A stretch of DNA of 64,000 bases from Pseudovibrio sp. Ad37 (lineage in GTDB: Bacteria > Pseudomonadota > Alphaproteobacteria > Rhizobiales > Stappiaceae). A program made the position numbers and the translations under genes. Below, piece by piece: positions 59,283-64,000 of the stretch (position 1 is the first letter of the stretch; every line of letters begins with the position of its first letter). The notes under the pieces were generated by a model. That model saw nothing but the letters and a program-made list of their open reading frames with translations, was not told where the DNA came from and made no database searches. The stretch covers positions 186,001-250,000 of the forward strand of contig NZ_LMCF01000012.1 of the NCBI RefSeq assembly GCF_001623075.1, written 5' to 3'.

Positions 59283-60125
59283 ATGAAACGCTCACAGTTT
59301 TGGGATCACGTGATCCTCGTTCTCGGCGCCCTCTTTATGCTGGTGCCAGTAGTCTACGCACTCATGACCTCCAGTCATGATGCTGTGTCCATTTACAAAG
59401 AGGGTCTTCAGCTCTCTCCAGGCGGCCATTTCGTTGACACTTATAAGCAAGTGTTGACTGAAGCAGGCGGTTTCACCAAGTCCGTGACTGGTCTGACTAT
59501 GCTGTGGAACTCTTTGGTTCTCGGCCTCGGCTTTGCCTTCGGTAAGATCATCATTTCCATGTTGGCGGCTTACGCAATCGTGTATTTCCGTTTCCCGCTT
59601 GGAACGTTCTTCTTCTGGATCATCTTCTCCACCCTGCTGCTACCTCTGGAAGTGCGCATTCTGCCTTCCTACGAGATCGTGCAGGGCCTCGGTATGGCGA
59701 ACACCTATTCAGGCCTGATCATCCCATTGATTGCGTCTGCAACAGGTACCTTCTACTTCCGCCAGTTCTTTAAGTCCGTTCCGGATGAGCTGGTTGAAGC
59801 AGCGCGTATCGATGGTGCGGGGCCGTTGAAGTTCTTCATCGACATTCTTGTTCCACTCTCCAAGACCATGATTGCTGCAATCTTCATCATCATGTTCGTG
59901 TTTGGTTGGAACCAATACCTCTGGCCAACACTCATCACCACAGATGAAAGTCTCTTCACGCTGGTGCGTGGTATGAAGCAGATTCTGCAGGTGTGGATTG
60001 GTGCGCAGATCCCGGATACGAACCAGGCAATGGCACTTGCAGTACTTGCAATGCTTCCACCTGTTCTCATCGTGGTGATCTTCCAGTCTTGGTTTGTTAA
60101 AGGGCTCGTGGAAAGCGAGAAATAA
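59283..60125 (+). CDS. ugpE: glycerol-3-phosphate ABC importer, permease UgpE
   Basis: 280 aa with six TM helices. The EAA loop [23 protein letters not shown] is canonical, unlike that of Ugp[16 protein letters not shown] is typical of the MalG/UgpE class. Ribosome site AAGGAGGG before ATG 59283. ugpC follows after two bases. Confidence 0.95.
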   Translation: MKRSQFWDHVILVLGALFMLVPVVYALMTSSHDAVSIYKEGLQLSPGGHFVDTYKQVLTEAGGFTKSVTGLTMLWNSLVLGLGFAFGKIIISMLAAYAIVYFRFPLGTFFFWIIFSTLLLPLEVRILPSYEIVQGLGMANTYSGLIIPLIASATGTFYFRQFFKSVPDELVEAARIDGAGPLKFFIDILVPLSKTMIAAIFIIMFVFGWNQYLWPTLITTDESLFTLVRGMKQILQVWIGAQIPDTNQAMALAVLAMLPPVLIVVIFQSWFVKGLVESEK

Positions 60126-60127
60126 AA

Positions 60128-61231
60128 ATGGCAGGCATTCAACTTAATACCCTTCGCAAAATCTACGCAGGCAACGTAGAGGCGGTAAAAGGCATCTCCA
60201 TCGACATTAAGGATGGTGAGTTCATTGTTCTCGTCGGCCCTTCCGGTTGCGGTAAGTCCACTCTGCTGCGCATGGTGGCAGGTCTGGAAACCATCACAGA
60301 TGGTGAGCTGTTCATCGGGGACCGCCTGGTCAACAATGTAGAGCCCGCTGATCGTGACATCGCAATGGTGTTCCAGAACTATGCGCTCTATCCGCACATG
60401 ACCGTTTACGGCAACCTCGCGTATGGCCTGAAAAACCGCAGCATCCCTAAGGATGAGATCGAAAAGCGCGTTCGCAAGGCGGCTGAAATTCTGGAGATCG
60501 GAGATTTCCTTGATCGTCGGCCACGTCAGCTTTCCGGTGGTCAGCGCCAGCGTGTTGCAATGGGTCGCGCGATTGTTCGCGAACCTGCCGCATTCCTGTT
60601 CGATGAACCTCTGTCTAACCTTGATGCAAAGCTGCGTGTGCAGATGCGCATGGAGATCAAGAAGCTTCAGAAAGAACTAGGCACCACAAGCCTGTACGTG
60701 ACCCACGACCAGCTGGAAGCAATGACACTGGCAGATCGCCTGGTCGTTCTCAGCGGCGGTGTTGTAGAGCAGATCGGCTCTCCGATTGATGTCTACGAAA
60801 AGCCAGCGTCTACATTCGTTGCGACCTTCATCGGCTCTCCTGCGATGAACCTGCTGCCTCTGGCAAAGAGCGGCAATGAGTGGAAACTCGACAATGGCGC
60901 AAACGTTGACGTGAAGCTGAACACAGACCTGTCTGACCTGATCCTCGGCGTTCGTCCGGAAGATCTGGTCATTGAAGAACTGAGTGAGAAGTTCGACACC
61001 GGACTGCATACTGCACTGACTGTGCATGTTGTTGAGCCTGTGGGCGCTGAGAGCTACGTTCACGGCACCATCGGTGAAGGCAGTGTTGACGTTGTTGTTC
61101 GTGCTCCTGGTAAGCTGCACTTCGAACCAGGCCAGATCCTGAAAGTGACAGCAAAGCCAGAAAAGCTGCATACGTTTGACACCAAATCCGGCAAACGTAT
61201 CGAGCTGGAAGGCGCACTCGAAACAGCTTAA
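60128..61231 (+). CDS. ugpC: glycerol-3-phosphate ABC importer, ATPase UgpC
   Basis: 367 aa. Walker [20 protein letters not shown], signature [17 protein letters not shown], Walker [16 protein letters not shown], switch His in [12 protein letters not shown]-terminal TOBE domain ([13 protein letters not shown] ... [15 protein letters not shown]) marks the CUT1/MalK subfamily. It powers the UgpAE channel. A terminator follows. Confidence 0.96.
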   Translation: MAGIQLNTLRKIYAGNVEAVKGISIDIKDGEFIVLVGPSGCGKSTLLRMVAGLETITDGELFIGDRLVNNVEPADRDIAMVFQNYALYPHMTVYGNLAYGLKNRSIPKDEIEKRVRKAAEILEIGDFLDRRPRQLSGGQRQRVAMGRAIVREPAAFLFDEPLSNLDAKLRVQMRMEIKKLQKELGTTSLYVTHDQLEAMTLADRLVVLSGGVVEQIGSPIDVYEKPASTFVATFIGSPAMNLLPLAKSGNEWKLDNGANVDVKLNTDLSDLILGVRPEDLVIEELSEKFDTGLHTALTVHVVEPVGAESYVHGTIGEGSVDVVVRAPGKLHFEPGQILKVTAKPEKLHTFDTKSGKRIELEGALETA

Positions 61232-61253
61232 ACGCTGCTCAGACATAACTTTC

Positions 61254-61284
61254 AAAAGGCCCGGCATTTGCTGGGCCTTTTTTG
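61254..61284 (+). terminator. Rho-independent terminator of ugpBAEC
   Basis: AAAAGGCCCGGC, ATTT, GCTGGGCCTTTTTTG, 22 bases after the ugpC stop. Confidence 0.93.
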
Positions 61285-61363
61285 TTTGGTACACATGGAT
61301 GCAGTCGAAAACCTGTGCCATTTTATCGCACGTGAGCGAACTTCTCTTCTCAAAAACAAAACT

Positions 61364-61378
61364 TGATGTAAATACTCA
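61364..61378. promoter_or_regulatory. TGA-N9-TCA palindrome upstream of hutW, possible RirA iron box
   Basis: TGA TGTAAATAC TCA, 50 bases before hutW. It fits the short TGA-N9-TCA pattern of the RirA iron-responsive operator and stands before a haem-use operon. The motif is short and could occur by chance. Confidence 0.3.
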
Positions 61379-61429
61379 TATTTAGCCAGCGCACTGCGAG
61401 CCAACCAATTTCATAATGCAGGTTGACCG

Positions 61430-62800
61430 ATGAAAGCAGCGCTGGAACAGTTCTTTGCTCAGGAAACAAATAATCCTCTCCGTTACGCGTTTCAGCGACG
61501 AGGCGCGCATATGCCCGGCTCTGCTGGTGAGGCTGTGTTGGAAGAGGAACACCAGCTTGTTTGGCAGGAAATTCAACAATCTAAACGGTCAGGCATGGCC
61601 GTCATGTATTTGCATGTCCCGTTTTGCGCCAATCACTGCCTGTTCTGCGGGTTCTACCGTAACAAATGGCATGAAGAACACTCAGCCCCATATGCTGATG
61701 CATTAATCAAGGAACTTGAGCTGGAGGCATCTTCCCAAGCTTCTCAAAGTTCACCAATCAACGCCGTTTATTTCGGTGGAGGCACTCCGACAGCCCTACA
61801 TGCGAAAGACCTCGCAAGAGTGATCCGTCGTATCCGAGAACTTTATCCTCTCTCAGCCGATTGTGAGATCACAGTTGAGGGACGTATCTTCCACTTTGAT
61901 GATGACAAGATTGATGCATGTCTGGATGCGGGTGCAAATCGCTTTTCAACCGGAGTTCAGTCCTTCAACACCAAAGTCCGCAAGCGGCAAGGCCGTAAGG
62001 CAAGCGGATCAGAAGCAATCCGTTTCTTTGAAGGCCTGAGAGACCGCAACCGTGCTGCAATCGTCTGTGACCTGATGTTAGGCCTGCCCTATCAAACCGA
62101 AGAGGTTTGGCGTGATGATTTACGAACTGTTGTGGATCTGGGCTTGGATGGTGTCGATCTATACACACTCGCAGTTTTTCCCAGCAGTCCTCTTTCAAAA
62201 GCAATTGAGAAGGGGGCTTGCGACCCTGCAGCATCCTTGCCGCAGCAGGGAGCCATGTACGGCGAGGGTTTAGAGTACATGCATCACCACGGTTGGAAAC
62301 AGATTTCTTCCAGTCATTGGGGCCGACAGACCCGAGAGCGCAATCTTTACAACACATTGATCAAGTCCGGCGCAGACTGCCTAGCCTTCGGTTCCGGGGC
62401 AGGTGGCAACATCAACGGATATTCCTACGGCATCCATGGAGGAATCGTGGACTACATGCGGTGTCTGGAGGAGGGGGAGAAGCCATTGTCGCGTTTGCAC
62501 AGAACCGATCCTTTGTCTTCTCCCCTCAATTTCCTAGCTGCTGGAATTGAAGAAATGCGCCTCGACCTCGGGCATCTGGAGCGCACAGAAGTCAGCGCCC
62601 GTGGTTTTCGCAAATCCATAGACCCATTGTTGAGTAACTGGCAGTGCTCTGGCCTGATCGCGGGTGAGGAGATTATCTCCCTCACCACTGCAGGGCGCTT
62701 CTGGCATCAAACCCTTCTCACCTATCTCAAGGCTGCCTTTAAGTTGCACTCCGCAAGCTTGCAGCCAGAAACCAAAACCTATCAGGAAGAGGCAGCATGA
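61430..62800 (+). CDS. hutW: anaerobic haem-degradation radical SAM enzyme HutW/ChuW
   Basis: 456 aa. Radical SAM motif YLHVPFCANHCLFCGFYRN (C-x3-C-x2-C), then VYFGGGTPTALHAKDL, TVEGRIFHFDDDKIDACLDAG (key part TVEGRIFHF), and NRFSTGVQSFNTKVRKRQGR. These match ChuW/HutW, a methyltransferase that opens haem without oxygen and frees iron. The stop overlaps the hutX start (ATGA). Confidence 0.9.
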   Translation: MKAALEQFFAQETNNPLRYAFQRRGAHMPGSAGEAVLEEEHQLVWQEIQQSKRSGMAVMYLHVPFCANHCLFCGFYRNKWHEEHSAPYADALIKELELEASSQASQSSPINAVYFGGGTPTALHAKDLARVIRRIRELYPLSADCEITVEGRIFHFDDDKIDACLDAGANRFSTGVQSFNTKVRKRQGRKASGSEAIRFFEGLRDRNRAAIVCDLMLGLPYQTEEVWRDDLRTVVDLGLDGVDLYTLAVFPSSPLSKAIEKGACDPAASLPQQGAMYGEGLEYMHHHGWKQISSSHWGRQTRERNLYNTLIKSGADCLAFGSGAGGNINGYSYGIHGGIVDYMRCLEEGEKPLSRLHRTDPLSSPLNFLAAGIEEMRLDLGHLERTEVSARGFRKSIDPLLSNWQCSGLIAGEEIISLTTAGRFWHQTLLTYLKAAFKLHSASLQPETKTYQEEAA

Positions 62801-63291
62801 ACGCACAAATCACAGAGTTGAAAGAGAAACTTGCAGAAAACCCCGCAGGCATTCTGGAGAGCATTGCCAAGGAGCACGGCCTCTCAATGGCTGACACAAT
62901 CCGCTGCTTGCCAGAAGAAATGTGGCGTGAACATTCAGGCGAACGATTTGACGAAGTGATCAAAGCCATCCCTGCTTGGGGCAATGTTACGAGCATTGCA
63001 AATACCGGAGATATGATCTTTGAAGTGAAAGGCCCGTTTCCGGAAGGTAGCTATGCACGCGGCTTCTATAACCTCAAGCAGACAGAAGGCGGCTTCTCCG
63101 GCCACATCAAGGCAGATGCGTGCCATTCCATCATCTTCTTGAAGCGCCCATTTTTCTCCAAGTTGGCTGTGTCCATCAATTTCCTGAATGCAGATGGCAA
63201 CAGCTACCTGAAAATCTTCCTTGGCCGTGATGAGGAAGGCCAGATCAAGCAAGATCAGCTTGAAAAATTTGATGAACTCGCGAGCTGGTGA
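62797..63291 (+). CDS. hutX: cytosolic haem-utilisation carrier HutX
   Basis: 164 aa. MADTIRCLPEEMW, WGNVTSIANTGDMIFEVKGPFPEGSYARGFYNL (key part IFEVKGPFPEG) and GGFSGHIKADACHSIIFLKRPFF match HutX/ChuX, which binds haem and hands it to a degrading enzyme. Four-base overlap with hutW. HutZ, the usual third member, is absent before the terminator. Confidence 0.9.
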   Translation: MNAQITELKEKLAENPAGILESIAKEHGLSMADTIRCLPEEMWREHSGERFDEVIKAIPAWGNVTSIANTGDMIFEVKGPFPEGSYARGFYNLKQTEGGFSGHIKADACHSIIFLKRPFFSKLAVSINFLNADGNSYLKIFLGRDEEGQIKQDQLEKFDELASW

Positions 63292-63310
63292 GGCTGTGAG
63301 ACATCAAAAG

Positions 63311-63346
63311 TCACAGGCCACCGTTTTCGCTCGCGGTGACCTGTGA
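63311..63346. other. long stem-loop after hutX
   Basis: TCACAGG-C-CACCG (63311-63323) pairs with CGGTG-A-CCTGTGA (63334-63346): twelve pairs and one mismatch. It precedes the terminator by a few bases. Confidence 0.55.
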
Positions 63347-63353
63347 AAAGCAG

Positions 63354-63380
63354 AAGTCGGGGCACTGCCCCGGCTTTTCT
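63354..63380. terminator. bidirectional terminator between hutX and the MAPEG gene
   Basis: AAGTCGGGGC, ACT, GCCCCGGCTTTTCTGTTTG. The stem lies between convergent genes; the T run favours the plus strand. Confidence 0.8.
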
Positions 63381-63396
63381 GTTTGTACGACGAGGA

Positions 63397-63963
63397 TCAA
63401 GCAAACATTGCAATAACAAGGTAGCTGGCCATCCCGTAAAGACTGAGCAAGCTCAGGCTCATAAACAGGCCTCGTAGGCCGGTTTGGGCTGACAGATAAC
63501 TGTAAGTGTAACCAAGCCGGGCAACGGCAAACCCAACCACCCAAACTTGCACCATAAGAGCCACGGGTGAAACGACAGCCACAACAGTTCCTAACAGCAC
63601 AAAGTAGATCATGTTCTCGGTGGTGTTGCGGTGAGCATTGTGACGACGTTCCAACGCATCACGTGCATCCTGAGCAATGGAAGACGGACGCCCACCTTTC
63701 TGCTCCCACTCTTCCGGTGTTGTCGCTAAGTCATACTTAGAGCGCGTCAGCTCTGTGACAGTCATCAGCCAGGTGTGATTGCCAAGAAGTAGAACCGCAG
63801 CAATGATCAAGGCGTCGATTGCTTCTGGAGAGGGAAGGGCGATGACGAGTGGTTTAATGCCGAAGGCGAACAGATTAATGAGCAGGCTGATAGCAATCAG
63901 TACGAATGGGTAGGCCTTCACCATCAAAGCAGCTCGTGAATTATCTACCTCAGCAATATCCAT
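63397..63963 (-). CDS. MAPEG family membrane protein
   Basis: 188 aa with four TM helices. The cytoplasmic motif ALERRHNAHRNTTENMIYF and the C-terminal RLGYTYSYLSAQTGLRG match MAPEG (membrane-associated eicosanoid/glutathione) proteins, glutathione-dependent enzymes in eukaryotes with largely unknown bacterial roles. Start ATG 63963. Convergent with hutX. Confidence 0.88.
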   Translation of the reverse strand: MDIAEVDNSRAALMVKAYPFVLIAISLLINLFAFGIKPLVIALPSPEAIDALIIAAVLLLGNHTWLMTVTELTRSKYDLATTPEEWEQKGGRPSSIAQDARDALERRHNAHRNTTENMIYFVLLGTVVAVVSPVALMVQVWVVGFAVARLGYTYSYLSAQTGLRGLFMSLSLLSLYGMASYLVIAMFA

Positions 63964-64000
63964 TCCTTTTACTCCTCATTGAAGCAAGCCTCTCCAAAGG

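Overview
The window looks like a chromosomal segment of a marine alphaproteobacterium of the Hyphomicrobiales/Stappiaceae type. Pseudovibrio is my best guess, from gene content and remembered synteny only. The evidence is conserved gene strings: transaldolase-priA-atpHAGDC (F1 genes only, without the F0 genes), pckA next to chvI-chvG-hprK-EIIA-HPr-ahcY, divL-tsaE/amgK-murU, addB-addA-trxA, sppA-ihfB-lapA, and rpsA-cmk-aroA. Most of the window is ordinary core chromosome.

Layout. 1-2.6 kb: a cut-off endonuclease I, a transglutaminase-like protein, a DUF523 protein and a small transaldolase. 2.7-10.2 kb: priA and the F1 ATP synthase operon. 10.2-13.5 kb: a small GcrA-tail-like protein and a molybdopterin-binding/nucleotidyltransferase plus XdhC pair with no molybdoenzyme in sight. 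13.7-21.7 kb: pckA divergent from the ChvGI acid/envelope sensor, the partial regulatory PTS (HprK, EIIA, HPr), a Nudix hydrolase and ahcY. 22-27 kb: DivL, a histidine-kinase-like cell-cycle protein whose phospho-acceptor position is Tyr, then TsaE fused to a sugar kinase and a MurU-like nucleotidyltransferase. 27.1-33.6 kb: an accessory block with an RTX protein, a UGT-like glycosyltransferase, a VOC protein, a regulator with two winged-helix units and an AT-rich DUF1963-like orphan. It is rich in inverted repeats and separates murU from addB. 33.6-42.4 kb: addBA, trxA, grpE and a TRIC channel. 42.5-53.5 kb, mostly minus strand: ornithine cyclodeaminase-like, lapA-like, ihfB, sppA, chorismate mutase, a long intergenic region with candidate structured RNAs, a divergent SDR, a FemAB/GNAT-like protein, rpsA, cmk and aroA, then a TIGR02300 protein on the plus strand. 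53.6-63.9 kb: two identical tRNA-Ala(GGC) genes, a photolyase, a fasciclin protein, the ugpBAEC glycerol-3-phosphate importer, hutWX for haem use, and a MAPEG protein.

No CRISPR array, insertion sequence, integrase or obvious defence cassette was found. The points most worth following up are: (1) the 45.8-46.2 kb intergenic region, which holds a minus-strand terminator hairpin with an anti-Shine-Dalgarno loop and a separate multi-hairpin element; (2) dispersed palindromic repeats of two families in several intergenic gaps; (3) the structured sequences inside the 27.1-33.6 kb block; (4) unusual residues in DivL, in the SDR and in UgpA. All statements rest on reading the sequence and on remembered family motifs; no database search was run.
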